A stretch of 34,360 nt of DNA from Candidatus Nealsoniibacteriota bacterium (lineage in GTDB: Bacteria > Patescibacteriota > Minisyncoccia > Minisyncoccales > GWA2-46-15). Location: NCBI GenBank assembly GCA_016207115.1, contig JACQQI010000024.1, positions 1 through 34,360 on the forward strand, read 5' to 3'. The position numbers and the translations under genes are program-made. Below, one piece after another: positions 1-8,261 of this stretch (its first letter is position 1; each line of letters starts with the position of its first letter). A model generated the notes under the pieces. It searched no databases and was not told the DNA's origin. It saw nothing but the letters and a program-made list of their open reading frames with translations.

Positions 1-37
1 AATTAGTAGTAACTTTTTCATTTTATCGTTTAGATTC

Positions 38-313
38 TTAGATTTTATTCAACAACCGGGTAATCCGGAGGATTTCCTGCACCATTTCTTGCTTCTTCTT
101 TTCATTCCTGGCCGCGATCGCGCTTTTAAAACAGGTGTTCAGGTGCCCTTCCATCAATTGCTGATGAGCCGATTTCAAAAGGCCGAGAACGGCCAAGTTT
201 TGCTGCATGACATCAATGCAATATTTGCCCTCTTCGGTCATTCTGATGATTTTACCCAGAAGAGATTGGGCCTTTTTGAAATTAATTAGAACGGCTTTCT
301 TTGATTTTTGCAT
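38..313 (-). CDS. csoR: CsoR/RcnR-family metal-sensing transcriptional repressor
   Basis: 91-aa all-helical DUF156 protein that would bind operator DNA and release it on binding metal. The metal site is visible: Cys32, His57 and Cys61 with spacing C-x24-H-x3-C, the same as the Cu(I) ligands of Mycobacterium CsoR (Cys36, His61, Cys65). The ORF track starts 31 codons upstream, but that extension would run through a good promoter (-35 TTGACA, -10 TATATT) and its operator, so I start at the ATG at 313 (MQKSKKAV). It is the last gene seen of the minus-strand redoxin-CcdA-small Cys-protein cassette and also has its own promoter. Copper is the likely effector by ligand pattern; other thiophilic metals or persulfide cannot be excluded. 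Confidence 0.88.
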   Translation of the reverse strand: MQKSKKAVLINFKKAQSLLGKIIRMTEEGKYCIDVMQQNLAVLGLLKSAHQQLMEGHLNTCFKSAIAARNEKKKQEMVQEILRITRLLNKI

Positions 314-324
314 ATATTTGCCCG

Positions 325-376
325 TACCCAGGGTATGGGTATTCATTAAATATACCCGATGGAAAAACTTTGTCAA
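325..376 (-). promoter_or_regulatory. csoR promoter with overlapping CsoR-type operators
   Basis: On the minus strand, TTGACA (376-371), a 16-nt spacer and TATATT (354-349) form a near-consensus sigma70 promoter that puts +1 near 342. Two inverted repeats overlap it: GGGTAT-N9-ATACCC (357-337), which covers the -10, and the perfect TACCC-T-GGGTA (335-325) just downstream of +1. G/C tracts flanked by TA are the usual CsoR-family operator style, so autorepression is the natural inference. Confidence 0.75.
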
Positions 377-386
377 ACCGCCCGAT

Positions 387-566
387 TTAATGGCAACAAC
401 CGCCACTCGAATGATCTGGCTGTTCTTTAACCATTTTTTTTCGGTACTCTTCCCGGCAATCTTCCGAACAAAACTTTTTACCTCCGGCCACTGGATAATC
501 TTTTCCCTTTTCTAATTCCATTTTACAAACTGGACACTTTTCTTTGGAAGCGAAAAATTGAAACAT
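387..566 (-). CDS. Small Cys-rich (TRASH/YHS-like) metal-binding protein, 59 aa
   Basis: Not in the ORF track; read by hand on the minus strand from ATG at 566 to TAA at 387. The product has an N-terminal CPVCKM, a central FCSEDCREEYRKKM and a C-terminal GGCCH, six Cys in all. The CxxC...CxxxC arrangement with an FCS core resembles TRASH/YHS-type treble-clef metal-binding domains, seen in small copper and mercury handling proteins. It has no signal peptide and is probably cytoplasmic. It begins 10 nt after the CcdA-like stop codon and ends just before the csoR promoter, so it is almost certainly in the same operon. A metal chaperone or sink is the inferred role. Confidence 0.75.
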   Translation of the reverse strand: MFQFFASKEKCPVCKMELEKGKDYPVAGGKKFCSEDCREEYRKKMVKEQPDHSSGGCCH

Positions 567-576
567 GATTGTTAAT

Positions 577-1476
577 TTACTTAATTTTCTCTACGACCTT
601 TGAATCCGGCTTCCGGCGGCGGGCGACGCCGACGAACAGGAGAAGAAAAACGAAAGCTACGGTGATCCAAATTACGGCCGGCATCTGAATTAAATATTGA
701 TTAACGAGGTTAATAAATTGAGCCGAGTAAACGTTCACCTTCATCTGATATGATGAGTGAACGGCCAGCTGGCCGGTCGAAGCCAGGTAGAGTATGAGAG
801 TTCCCATTGACAAAAAAGTCATCCCCGACATCAAATCGGCTACGGTAAGATTTATCGCTCTCCCCAAAAACGAGTAGGAAACCGGTTTCCTGAAAATGGC
901 GAATTTTTTGGTGAAGTCAACCCGATCGAGAAGGTAGGCAAGAAAAAAGAGGGGCGAAACCATGCCCAGGGCATAAGTCAGGGCATAGAGGCCTCCCCAG
1001 AGAAGAGAGCCCGGCAAAACAGAAAGAGCCAAAACGCCAGCGAGAACCGGAGCACAACAAAGAGTGGCAAAACCGGAAAAAACTCCCAGACTGAAGACTG
1101 AGCCGGGGCTATTGATCTTCGAAGCCGCCGCCGGGCGACTCGTTTTCATCGAAGGAACAGAGAAGGGCAAAGAAAAATGTTGGCCGAGTAAAATCAGAGC
1201 GGACAAAAATAGAAGAAGCAACCCGCCGAGAATAAATAAGGGGTCGTGGTATCGGCTGAAGAATCCTCCCAGGGCCGCCACGCCTAAACCCAAAGGCAGG
1301 AAAACCGTCAGCAGCCCGAGAAAAAAAACAAAGGTCATCAGAAAAACCGTCCGTTTTTGGGCAAAGACGGAACCGAGGTAGGCGGGCAATAGAACAGTGA
1401 TGCAGCAGGGGGCAAAAAGAGCGGCGACGCCGGCGACAAAGGCGGCGATGAGAGACGCTCCAACGAGTATTTCCAT
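577..1476 (-). CDS. CcdA/DsbD-type transmembrane thiol-redox protein
   Basis: 299-aa polytopic membrane protein of the cytochrome c biogenesis/DsbD transmembrane family, which carries reducing equivalents across the membrane to an extracytoplasmic thioredoxin-like partner. Conserved Cys motifs are visible at the starts of the two repeats: APCC (Cys24/25) in the first helix and CCAP (Cys140/141) in the fourth. The adjacent double Cys in each is a variant of the usual single Cys. A Lys/Arg-rich C-terminal tail ends the protein. The upstream minus-strand neighbour is a redoxin, the obvious partner. No cytochrome c maturation genes are nearby, so thiol or metal homeostasis is more likely than cytochrome assembly. 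The start ATG at 1476 directly follows a tandem hairpin repeat. Confidence 0.85.
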   Translation of the reverse strand: MEILVGASLIAAFVAGVAALFAPCCITVLLPAYLGSVFAQKRTVFLMTFVFFLGLLTVFLPLGLGVAALGGFFSRYHDPLFILGGLLLLFLSALILLGQHFSLPFSVPSMKTSRPAAASKINSPGSVFSLGVFSGFATLCCAPVLAGVLALSVLPGSLLWGGLYALTYALGMVSPLFFLAYLLDRVDFTKKFAIFRKPVSYSFLGRAINLTVADLMSGMTFLSMGTLILYLASTGQLAVHSSYQMKVNVYSAQFINLVNQYLIQMPAVIWITVAFVFLLLFVGVARRRKPDSKVVEKIK

Positions 1477-1550
1477 GTTACCTTTTTGCGGAGCAAAAAA
1501 GCTAAGCTTTGTTTACCTTTTCGCGAAGCGAAAAGGCTAAGCTTTGCTTA
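1477..1550 (-). repeat. Family A double-hairpin repeat, two tandem copies
   Basis: Between the redoxin and ccdA-like genes, on the minus strand. The first copy is TAAGC-AAA-GCTTA, a G, then CCTTTTCGC-TTC-GCGAAAAGG and TAA. The second has a degenerate first hairpin and CTTTTTTGC-TCC-GCAAAAAGG, ending 4 nt before the ccdA ATG. Related copies lie at 14107, 19775, 28979 and 30244. Confidence 0.85.
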
Positions 1551-1554
1551 TTTT

Positions 1555-2157
1555 TTACAGCTTTGAGATTTCGGAAAGAAGGACATCGTTTCTCAGGCCC
1601 ATTTTAGGGTCATCGAGAGTGTAACGGATAATGCCGTTTTTATCGACGATGAAATAAGTATGTCCGGGGTAGCCACCGGGGTGCATCGGGGAGGGCGGGT
1701 GCATAGATGAAGACAGGGCCAAAATGTCGTAAGCCGTGGAAACTTTTCGATCAGAATCAAAAAGAATCTCGGCTTTTGAAAATTCTGGTAATTGGCTGAC
1801 GATCTTATCCCATTCGCTTTTTTGATCGATGACAATGGAAAACGCCCTTACCTTATCGGCGTTGAATCTTTCGTCGCCGGCAAGAGACTTGATCTGGTCC
1901 CAGCAGGCCGGGTAACACATTGCTCCTTCATTAAAAAAGAGGATGACCGTTTTCCCTCGATAATCGCTGAGCCGAACGGTTTTATTATTGATGTCTTGAA
2001 GAACAAAATCTGGAGCCTGTTTTCCGACGGCTTGGCTAAAGTTCAACTTCTCGTTCTCTGTCTTTGTCTCTGACAATCTCTGGGGTTGATTGAAATAAAT
2101 AAATAATGAGCCGACCACCAACAATAAAGAAAAAAGGGCGAGAATCTTAACAAACAT
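1555..2157 (-). CDS. Membrane-anchored AhpC/TSA-TlpA-like redoxin
   Basis: 200-aa thioredoxin-fold protein with one N-terminal membrane anchor (about residues 5-22), so the redoxin domain should face outside. The fold starts at KQAPDFVLQD (about 47), followed by GKTVILFF and the active-site segment CYPAC (Cys81 and Cys85, a CxxxC pattern unlike the CxxC of thioredoxin and nearer to peroxiredoxin/SCO-like proteins). A Met/His-rich stretch, SMHPPSPMHPGGYPGH (152-166), sits before the FIVDKNG strand and could bind copper; that is inference. First gene of the cassette with the CcdA-like protein, which probably reduces it. Confidence 0.82.
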   Translation of the reverse strand: MFVKILALFSLLLVVGSLFIYFNQPQRLSETKTENEKLNFSQAVGKQAPDFVLQDINNKTVRLSDYRGKTVILFFNEGAMCYPACWDQIKSLAGDERFNADKVRAFSIVIDQKSEWDKIVSQLPEFSKAEILFDSDRKVSTAYDILALSSSMHPPSPMHPGGYPGHTYFIVDKNGIIRYTLDDPKMGLRNDVLLSEISKL

Positions 2158-2200
2158 GTTGTTTTAACGATTAACGGCGTGGTTGATTATTTCGACTCTT

Positions 2201-2259
2201 TACCCAGACCTGGGGTGGGGGTACTGATGTCACCATAGCAGATGAGGAGTTTCTGTCAA
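2201..2259 (-). promoter_or_regulatory. Redoxin-ccdA operon promoter with CsoR-like operator
   Basis: Minus-strand TTGACA (2259-2254), a 16-nt spacer and extended -10 TGC-TATGGT (core 2237-2232) place +1 near 2225. Immediately downstream, 2223-2201 reads TACCC-N13-GGGTA, rich in C/G tracts and similar in style to the repeats at the csoR promoter. This suggests CsoR controls both ends of the cassette. The -35 lies back to back with the tRNA-Gly promoter on the plus strand. Confidence 0.6.
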
Positions 2260-2265
2260 CTCGTG

Positions 2266-2294
2266 TTGGCGATGGGGTCAATCTGTGGTAGATT
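2266..2294 (+). promoter_or_regulatory. tRNA-Gly promoter
   Basis: TTGGCG, a 17-nt spacer and extended -10 TGG-TAGATT (core 2289-2294) predict +1 near 2301, seven bases before the mature tRNA 5' end. Confidence 0.6.
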
Positions 2295-2307
2295 AAAGGA
2301 GAAATCG

Positions 2308-2379
2308 GCGGGTGTAGCACAACGGTCAGTGCGCTTGTTTTCCAAACAAGATAAGAGGGTTCGACTCCCTTCACCCGCT
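2308..2379 (+). tRNA. tRNA-Gly(TCC)
   Basis: Complete cloverleaf. The acceptor GCGGGTG pairs with CACCCGC, the D arm is GCAC/GTGC, the anticodon stem CTTGT/ACAAG holds loop TTTCCAA (anticodon TCC), and the T loop is TTCGACT. Discriminator T73. The 3' CCA is not encoded. Confidence 0.95.
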
Positions 2380-2380
2380 C

Positions 2381-2406
2381 AAACAAAAGACAGCCCCAAA
2401 GGGCTG
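2381..2406 (-). terminator. Rho-independent terminator for the minus-strand rny transcript
   Basis: CAGCCC-(4 nt)-GGGCTG stem at 2391-2406. Read on the minus strand it is followed by TCTTTTGTTT, a weak U tract. It lies after rny and the small ORF. No U tract follows on the plus strand, so it is not a tRNA-Gly terminator. Confidence 0.5.
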
Positions 2407-2433
2407 CCCGTGGCATTTCATGAGAAGAGGGTC

Positions 2434-2538
2434 CTAACGGCCAAACAGATACCAAAGTAAAACGACGACGAGGACGGCGCAAGTCAGACCGGCGCCGTAG
2501 ACCAGTTTTTTATTGGCTAAAAAGTCTTGCGGTAGCAT
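2434..2538 (-). CDS. Possible 34-aa single-pass membrane peptide
   Basis: Not in the ORF track. ATG at 2538 to TAG at 2434 encodes a peptide starting MLPQDFLANKKLVYGAG followed by a hydrophobic helix (TCAVLVVVLLWYLFG) and a terminal Arg. It lies between the rny stop and a minus-strand terminator, so it would be the last cistron of that transcript. No clear ribosome binding site is seen, and a 7-bp hairpin (2571-2590) separates it from rny. Chance ORF is the alternative; the amphipathic-then-hydrophobic layout is the main support. Confidence 0.4.
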   Translation of the reverse strand: MLPQDFLANKKLVYGAGLTCAVLVVVLLWYLFGR

Positions 2539-2618
2539 AGTCACAAAAAGTTGTTTAAGAACCTCTCTGCGCGAGAACCTTGATTCTCGCCGAGGCTCGA
2601 ATTAAGAAAAACGACCTT

Positions 2619-4151
2619 TTACCGAGCGTGCTCGGTGATCCTCAATTCGCGGATCAGATTGACCTTGATTTCGCCCGGATAGCGCAGCTCTTCCTGGATT
2701 TTGGCGGCAATCTCCTTGGCCATCTTTTTGGCGCCAAAGTCATCGATTTCGTCGGGGCGAACAAAAATCCGGATCTCTCTCCCGGCCTGCAAAGCCCAGG
2801 CTTTTTCGACTCCCGGAAAATTTAAAGCGATCGTTTCCAAGTCTCCCAGTCGTTTGAGATAATTCTCCACGGTGTCTTTCCGAGCGCCCGGCCGAGCTCC
2901 AGAAATCTGATCGGCTGTCTGAACCAAAACCGCCTCCAGGCTTTCGTAGGGATATTCTTCATGATGAGACTTCATGGCTGCGATCACGGCTTTTTCCACG
3001 CCGAACTTTTCTAAGATCTTAATGCCGATCTCGACGTGAGAGCCTTCGATTTGCTGGTCAACTGCTTTACCGACGTCGTGCAGAAGACCGGCTTTCTTCG
3101 CCACCTGAACGTTGCCGCCGATCTCGGCGGCCAGGCCGGCCGAAAGGTGAGCCACCTCGATCGAGTGCAAAAGAACATTCTGACCGTAGCTCGTCCGGAA
3201 CTTTAAGCGCCCCAGAAGCTGAACCAACTTCGGATCAAACCCGATGATGCCGGTCTCATAGATGGCCGTGTCGCCGGCTTCCCGGATTTGCTTGGCGATT
3301 TCCGATTCGGCTTTGGCCACTTCGTCTTCAATCCGCGCCGGTTGAATCCGGCCGTCTTGGATCAGTTTTTCCAAAGCCACTTTGGCGATCTGTCGTCGGA
3401 TCGGGTCAAAACCCGAAATGACGAGGGCTTGAGGCGTTTCGTCGATGATGACCTCCACGCCGGTTAATTTTTCCAGGGTCCGGATATTCCGGCCCTCCTT
3501 GCCGATGATGCGTCCCTTAATTTCGTCGTTGGGCAAAGCGATGGTGGTCGTGGTAATCTCTTGAGCCTGGGACAGGGCCTGTTTTTGGATGACCAAAGAC
3601 AATATCTCTTTGGCCTTTTTATCGAACTGTTCTCGACCATTCTCTTCCAGCTTTCTCATTCTTTCCATGATCTCCAACTGAGAACTATTTTCGACCTTGG
3701 CCAGCAACTCCTCTTTGGCCTCTCTCGCCGTCAGTCCCGAGACTCTTTCGAGCTCGGCGCGGGTCTTGAGATTGAGCTCTTCGATATTCTTTTTTACTTC
3801 TTTGAGTTTCTCCACCTTCTCGGAGAAATCCTGTTCGCGCCCTTCGAATTGGTCGATTCGTTGTTCTAACAAGCTTTCTCTTTTCAAAAGCAAACCCTCC
3901 GCGCGAAAGATTTCCTGGCGGCGATCCTCGGTTTCTTTTTGAGCGGTTTCGAGGAATTTTTGCGCCTTGGTCTTGGCCTCAGAGAGAATGGCCTCAGCCT
4001 CCACTCTGGCCTGAGAAGCCATCTTCTGCAGCCTGGCTTCAATACTGCCGAGAGTCCTCTTGGCAATTGATTGGCGCGTCAGATAGCCCAAGACGGATCC
4101 GACGGCCAAAGATAAAAACGCTAAGATAACAAGAAAGAGTGGTTGTTCCAT
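2619..4151 (-). CDS. rny: Ribonuclease Y
   Basis: 510 aa, close to the usual ~520. It is the membrane-anchored endoribonuclease that starts mRNA decay. In order: an N-terminal membrane helix (about 4-24), a long charged coiled coil (about 30-190), a KH domain with IIGKEGRNI (about 215-225), and an HD phosphohydrolase domain with LLHDVGKAVD (metal-binding His-Asp) and SHHEEYPYES further on. The family-typical C-terminus GEIKVNLIRELR is present. Transcribed after clpP on the minus strand; PNPase and NusA are elsewhere in the window. No sign of damage. Confidence 0.97.
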   Translation of the reverse strand: MEQPLFLVILAFLSLAVGSVLGYLTRQSIAKRTLGSIEARLQKMASQARVEAEAILSEAKTKAQKFLETAQKETEDRRQEIFRAEGLLLKRESLLEQRIDQFEGREQDFSEKVEKLKEVKKNIEELNLKTRAELERVSGLTAREAKEELLAKVENSSQLEIMERMRKLEENGREQFDKKAKEILSLVIQKQALSQAQEITTTTIALPNDEIKGRIIGKEGRNIRTLEKLTGVEVIIDETPQALVISGFDPIRRQIAKVALEKLIQDGRIQPARIEDEVAKAESEIAKQIREAGDTAIYETGIIGFDPKLVQLLGRLKFRTSYGQNVLLHSIEVAHLSAGLAAEIGGNVQVAKKAGLLHDVGKAVDQQIEGSHVEIGIKILEKFGVEKAVIAAMKSHHEEYPYESLEAVLVQTADQISGARPGARKDTVENYLKRLGDLETIALNFPGVEKAWALQAGREIRIFVRPDEIDDFGAKKMAKEIAAKIQEELRYPGEIKVNLIRELRITEHAR

Positions 4152-4195
4152 ATTGGATAAAACCTTGAGTCGGCTGCATCAAACTCTAGTTTAAG

Positions 4196-4780
4196 TTAAT
4201 TTTTAGTCTTGATGACCGCATCGATCAATCCGTAAGCCTTGGCCTCATCGGCCCCGAGGTAAAAATCACGATCGGTATCTTTTTCGATCTTTGCCAAAGA
4301 CTGGCCCGTGTGCTTGGCCAGAATCTGGTTCAGTTTTTCCCTGATTTTCAGAATCTGTTTGGCCGTAATCTCAATCTCCACGGCTTCGCCCGTTACCCCG
4401 CCAGCGACCTGATGCAGCAGGATTTCTGAATTGGGTAGGGCAAATCTTTTGCTTTTTTGACCCGCACACAGCAAAACCGCTCCCATGGAGGCGGCTAAGC
4501 CCACGCAAACCGTGGAAATGTCCGGTTTGACGTGTTGCATCGTATCATAGATGGCCAAGCCGGCCGTGACCGAACCGCCGGGAGTATTAATGTAGAGCTG
4601 GATGTCCTTGGCCGGGTCTTTCGAGGCCAAAAACAAAAGCTGGGCAATGATAGAATTGGCCACCTGGTCCGTGATCGGCCCGGCGAGAAAAACGATCCTC
4701 TCCTTGAGGAGACGGGAATAGATATCGTAAGCTCTCTCGCCAAACTGGGATTTTTCAATTACGGTTGGGATCAGATTCAT
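4196..4780 (-). CDS. clpP: ATP-dependent Clp protease proteolytic subunit
   Basis: 194 aa, standard length for the tetradecameric serine protease that degrades substrates fed by Clp ATPases. The catalytic triad is visible: Ser98 in GLAASMGA, His123 in LLHQV, and Asp172 in DTDRDFYLG. Other family marks are the [19 protein letters not shown] strand-turn (63-81) and Gln-124 after the His. LLHQVAGG replaces the more usual MIHQP, a small variation. No Clp ATPase is in the window. Located between the hppA terminator and rny, with the same orientation. Confidence 0.96.
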   Translation of the reverse strand: MNLIPTVIEKSQFGERAYDIYSRLLKERIVFLAGPITDQVANSIIAQLLFLASKDPAKDIQLYINTPGGSVTAGLAIYDTMQHVKPDISTVCVGLAASMGAVLLCAGQKSKRFALPNSEILLHQVAGGVTGEAVEIEITAKQILKIREKLNQILAKHTGQSLAKIEKDTDRDFYLGADEAKAYGLIDAVIKTKN

Positions 4781-4808
4781 GTAAGTAATCTTACGTAAAT
4801 CATCTTAA

Positions 4809-4840
4809 CAAAAATCTCCCCGTCCGTAAAGGACGGGGAG
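4809..4840 (-). terminator. Rho-independent terminator of hppA
   Basis: Perfect 10-bp stem CTCCCCGTCC/GGACGGGGAG with a 5-nt loop. On the minus strand it is followed by ATTTTTGTT. It sits 20 bp after the hppA stop codon and before clpP. Confidence 0.9.
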
Positions 4841-4860
4841 CGGGCCTTTTCGAATCAAAA

Positions 4861-6843
4861 TTAAACCAGAAAAGCCACGATCAGAAGGGCGACGATGTTG
4901 ATAACCTTGATCATGGGATTTATGGCGGGCCCAGCCGTGTCTTTGTAGGGGTCGCCGACCGTGTCGCCGGTCACGGCCGCCTGATGGGCAAAAGAACCCT
5001 TGCCGCCGTAGTTGCCTTCTTCGATGTACTTTTTGGCGTTATCCCAGGCCGCTCCCCCGGAAGTCATGGAAATGGCCAGAAAGAGGCCGGTCAGAATGCT
5101 GCCCATCAAGACTCCGGCCAGGGCCAGCGGCCCCAGAAGAAAACCAATCAGGATCGGCGCCAAGACCGGCAAGAGAGTTGGGACGACCATTTCTTTCAGC
5201 GCGGCCTTGGTCACGATATCAACACACTTTCCGTACTCCGGCTTTTGCGTTCCCTCCATCAAGCCCGGAATTTCTTTGAATTGCCGACGAACTTCGTTAA
5301 CGACCTGACCCGCGGCCTTGCCCACGGCGAGCATGGCCAGAGAAGCAAAAAAGTAGGGGATGAGGCCGCCCAGGAAAAGCCCGACGATTACTTTCGGGTC
5401 GTCCAAAGAAAACTGGAAACGGCCGCCGGCCGCCAGCAGTTCCTGGGTGAAGCTGGCAAAAAGCACCAGGGCCGCCAATCCCGCCGAGGCAATGGCGTAG
5501 CCCTTGGTGACGGCTTTGGTCGTATTGCCCACCGCGTCTAAGGCATCGGTAACTTTCCGGACGTCTTCACCGGCACCCGACATCTCGGCCAAGCCGCCGG
5601 CATTGTCCACAATCGGCCCGAAAGCGTCAATGGCGATGATTAGACCCGTCAAAGAAAGCATGGCGACCGTGGCCAGGGCCACGCCGAAAATCCCGGCCAG
5701 CCAGAAACTGACCAGGATGCCCGAGGAAATTAAAATGGTCGGCAGGACGGTCGACTGCATGCCCACGGCTAAGCCGATGATGACGTTCGTCCCGTGACCG
5801 GTTTGAGACGAGGCGGCGATAGACCTAACCGGCGAGTGTTTTTTGGAAGTGAAGTACTCGGTGATGGCAAAGATTCCCGCGGTCACGACCAGGCCTACCA
5901 AAGAAGCCAAATAGAGCTTATTCGCCGAAAAGGGACTCAGCCGGCTGAACTTTTGGATAATCGGATAGAAGCCCAGGGCAGCGACTAAAGCGGAAACGAT
6001 CAGTCCTTGATAGAGAGCGGGCATGATTTCTTGGTTTCGACCCAGACGGACGAAAAAACTGCCGACGATCGAGGCGAGGATAGCTACCATCCCGAGGAAA
6101 AGAGGTAAAAGTACCAGGGGCGAGTCGGCCGAGACCAAGAGAGATCCGAGAATCATTGTCGAGATCAGAGCGATGACATAGGTTTCAAAAAGATCGGCGG
6201 CCATGCCGGCGCAATCACCCACGTTGTCGCCGACCTGATCGGCGATCACGGCCGGATTCCGAGGATCGTCTTCGGGAATGCCTTTTTCTACTTTACCGAC
6301 GATGTCGGCGCCGACGTCCGCGGCCTTGGTATAGATGCCGCCGCCCAGTCGGGCAAAAACAGAAATCAAGGAGCTGCCCAAGCCCAAGGCCACCAAGGCC
6401 TTCAAATCATTGGTCAAAAGATAGAACCCGGAAACGACCAGCAAGCCCAGCCCGACCACCAGAAAGCCGGTCACTGATCCGCCCTTGAAAGCCAGATCGA
6501 GAGCCGAGCTCAATCCTTTTTGAGCCGCCGCGGTTACCTTGTGATTGGCCTGAGTCGAAACGATCATACCCAAAAACCCGCAGAGGCCAGAGACAAAAGC
6601 CCCGAGCAGAAAAGCGAGTCCGGCCCGGAAACCCAAGACCAGAGACAAAAGAATGAAAAGAAAAGCGGCCACGGCCGCGATGGTTTTGCCCTGCCTCTGG
6701 AGATAGGAAAGAGCGCCCTGACGGATTCCAAGACTGATCTCGAGAGCCCGAGGCGAACCAGCGGGGGCCTCTCCGATCTTTTTGACCAAGAAGAAGACAA
6801 AGAGCAGGGCTAAAAGAGAAACGAGAATGGGAAAAAACAACAT
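4861..6843 (-). CDS. hppA: Membrane-bound ion-pumping pyrophosphatase, K+-independent type
   Basis: 660-aa polytopic protein that couples pyrophosphate hydrolysis to H+ (possibly Na+) export. Substrate-site motifs are intact: [11 protein letters not shown], then [22 protein letters not shown], then [16 protein letters not shown], and near the C-terminus [15 protein letters not shown]. The subclass residues are readable in [10 protein letters not shown]: Lys and Thr occupy the positions that are Ala and often Gly/Ala in K+-dependent enzymes, so this should be a K+-independent, probably H+-pumping enzyme. About 15-16 hydrophobic segments are apparent. It follows nusA by 17 nt in the same direction and has its own terminator. 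Its start codon falls at the edge of a degenerate family B repeat. Confidence 0.96.
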   Translation of the reverse strand: MLFFPILVSLLALLFVFFLVKKIGEAPAGSPRALEISLGIRQGALSYLQRQGKTIAAVAAFLFILLSLVLGFRAGLAFLLGAFVSGLCGFLGMIVSTQANHKVTAAAQKGLSSALDLAFKGGSVTGFLVVGLGLLVVSGFYLLTNDLKALVALGLGSSLISVFARLGGGIYTKAADVGADIVGKVEKGIPEDDPRNPAVIADQVGDNVGDCAGMAADLFETYVIALISTMILGSLLVSADSPLVLLPLFLGMVAILASIVGSFFVRLGRNQEIMPALYQGLIVSALVAALGFYPIIQKFSRLSPFSANKLYLASLVGLVVTAGIFAITEYFTSKKHSPVRSIAASSQTGHGTNVIIGLAVGMQSTVLPTILISSGILVSFWLAGIFGVALATVAMLSLTGLIIAIDAFGPIVDNAGGLAEMSGAGEDVRKVTDALDAVGNTTKAVTKGYAIASAGLAALVLFASFTQELLAAGGRFQFSLDDPKVIVGLFLGGLIPYFFASLAMLAVGKAAGQVVNEVRRQFKEIPGLMEGTQKPEYGKCVDIVTKAALKEMVVPTLLPVLAPILIGFLLGPLALAGVLMGSILTGLFLAISMTSGGAAWDNAKKYIEEGNYGGKGSFAHQAAVTGDTVGDPYKDTAGPAINPMIKVINIVALLIVAFLV

Positions 6844-6858
6844 ATCGCTTCGCGTTAT
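6841..6858 (-). repeat. Degenerate half copy of family B palindromic repeat
   Basis: Minus strand reads ATAACG-CGAAG-CGATATG, matching the left half of the family B consensus. It fills the nusA-hppA gap and contains the hppA start codon. Confidence 0.45.
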
Positions 6859-6860
6859 TA

Positions 6861-8204
6861 TTAAGCTTCTTTTTTGTCTTTTTTGACTTTGGGCTGGCTT
6901 TTTTTGGGTGTCGCCTTTTGATTTCGAGCAGGGTGAGAAACAAGGTTCTCACCAAGAGCGAGGTTCTTAGTTTTTTTCTCGGCCGGCTGACCTGAACCCT
7001 CTTTGATCTCTGCCGGCGGCTCGACCGGCGTCTCCTCTGGCGTTGATTCCTCTGCGGATTTCGAAGAAGATTCTGCCTCGCTCCGCACGTCAATTTTCCA
7101 GCCCGTGAGTTTGGCCGCCAATCTCACGTTCTGGCCGTCTTTGCCGATGGCTAGAGATAGCTGGTCTTCTGGAACAATGGCGAGGGCCAGGTTCTTCTCT
7201 TCGGTTTTGACCTCGAGTACCTTGGCTGGACTCAGGGCATTGGCAATCAAGTCGGCGGGATCGTCAGACCAATTGATGATGTCTATCTTCTCGCCGCCCA
7301 GTTCGTTGATGACGGTCATGACCCGAGTGCCCCTCTGGCCCACGGCGGCGCCGATCGGATCGATTCTCTCGTCATTGGAGAAAACGGCGACTTTGGATCG
7401 AGAACCCGCTTCTCGGGCGATCGATTTTATCTGGACTTGGCCCGAAGCAATTTCCGGCACTTCCAGCTCGAAAAGCCGAGAAATCAATTTCGGATGCGAT
7501 CGGGAAAGGAAGATGACCGGTCCCCGGGGTGTGTTCTCGGTTTTCAAGAGATAGACTTTTAGGCGCTGACCGGGGCGGTAAAACTCTCCCGGGACCTGTT
7601 CCTCTCGCGTCAGGATGCCGAGAGTCTTGCCAATGTTGAGGAAAACGTTGCGCCCTTCGATCCGCTGGACAGTTCCCGAGACCGCTTCTCCCTCTTTGGC
7701 CTGAAATTCGGAAAAAACGGTTTCCTTCTCGATCTCTTTGATCTTTTGTAAAACCACCTGCTTGGCGGTCTGGGCGGCGATGCGACCGAAAGAAGAAGCC
7801 GATTGAGACTCGAGGGGGAACTCCAATTCTTCCCCGGCCTTGACTCCTTTTTTAACTTTCTTGGCCTCCGCCAGTACCAAATGCCTTTCGGGATTAAAGC
7901 GGATCTTTTTTTCTTGTCCCTCTCCGGCCATCTCCGGAGTTTCCGGCCGGCCGGTTGTTTTCAGCTCTTCCAGCTCTGCCTCGGAGTAGATCATCTTGTC
8001 GTCCACTATCAGCTTCACCTGCCAAAACTCAACTTCGCCGGTGTCCAAATCCAGCTTGGCTTTGATCAACTGGCCCTTTTTGCCGTAATCTTTTTTATAG
8101 GCCGAGGACAAAGCCTGTTCGATCGTCTCGATGACTTTTTCCTTGGGGATGCCGCGCTCTTCAGAAATCTGATTGATGGCGGCAGCGAATGATTTTAAAT
8201 CCAT
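6861..8204 (-). CDS. nusA: Transcription termination/antitermination factor NusA
   Basis: 447 aa from the ATG at 8204 ([13 protein letters not shown], the typical NusA start); the ORF track begins six codons earlier at a TTG. Domains in order: N-terminal RNA-polymerase-binding domain (1 to about 150, with an extra charged insertion near 80-105), S1 (about 172-235), and KH1/KH2 with [18 protein letters not shown] and [18 protein letters not shown]. The last ~75 residues are a low-complexity Pro/Glu then Lys-rich tail, not the acidic repeats of E. coli. It would modulate RNA polymerase pausing and termination. Transcribed ahead of hppA. Confidence 0.95.
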   Translation of the reverse strand: MDLKSFAAAINQISEERGIPKEKVIETIEQALSSAYKKDYGKKGQLIKAKLDLDTGEVEFWQVKLIVDDKMIYSEAELEELKTTGRPETPEMAGEGQEKKIRFNPERHLVLAEAKKVKKGVKAGEELEFPLESQSASSFGRIAAQTAKQVVLQKIKEIEKETVFSEFQAKEGEAVSGTVQRIEGRNVFLNIGKTLGILTREEQVPGEFYRPGQRLKVYLLKTENTPRGPVIFLSRSHPKLISRLFELEVPEIASGQVQIKSIAREAGSRSKVAVFSNDERIDPIGAAVGQRGTRVMTVINELGGEKIDIINWSDDPADLIANALSPAKVLEVKTEEKNLALAIVPEDQLSLAIGKDGQNVRLAAKLTGWKIDVRSEAESSSKSAEESTPEETPVEPPAEIKEGSGQPAEKKTKNLALGENLVSHPARNQKATPKKSQPKVKKDKKEA

Positions 8205-8210
8205 ATTTAG

Positions 8211-8239
8211 ATTTAACCTCAAAAACGAAGAAACGTCAA
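8211..8239 (-). promoter_or_regulatory. nusA promoter, predicted leaderless
   Basis: Minus-strand TTGACG (8239-8234), 17-nt spacer, TTAAAT (8216-8211). A +1 seven bases on falls at about 8204, the A of the nusA ATG, so the mRNA may have no leader. GAGG at -13 is an alternative weak ribosome binding site if transcription starts further upstream. Confidence 0.5.
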
Positions 8240-8261
8240 TTTTAGAAAGATGGGACGAACC

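Noticed and set aside
38-406. Full 122-aa ORF-track start of the CsoR gene
   Set aside because: The N-terminal 31 codons would cover the promoter and operator; family length is about 90 aa, so the ATG at 313 is preferred.
2171-2482. ORF 103 aa (-) and 72 aa (+) over tRNA-Gly
   Set aside because: They run across the tRNA gene and a promoter region with no recognisable protein; shadows.
2571-2590. Hairpin GCGAGAA-TTCTCGC after rny
   Set aside because: No U tract on either strand, so not called as a terminator; perhaps a processing hairpin.
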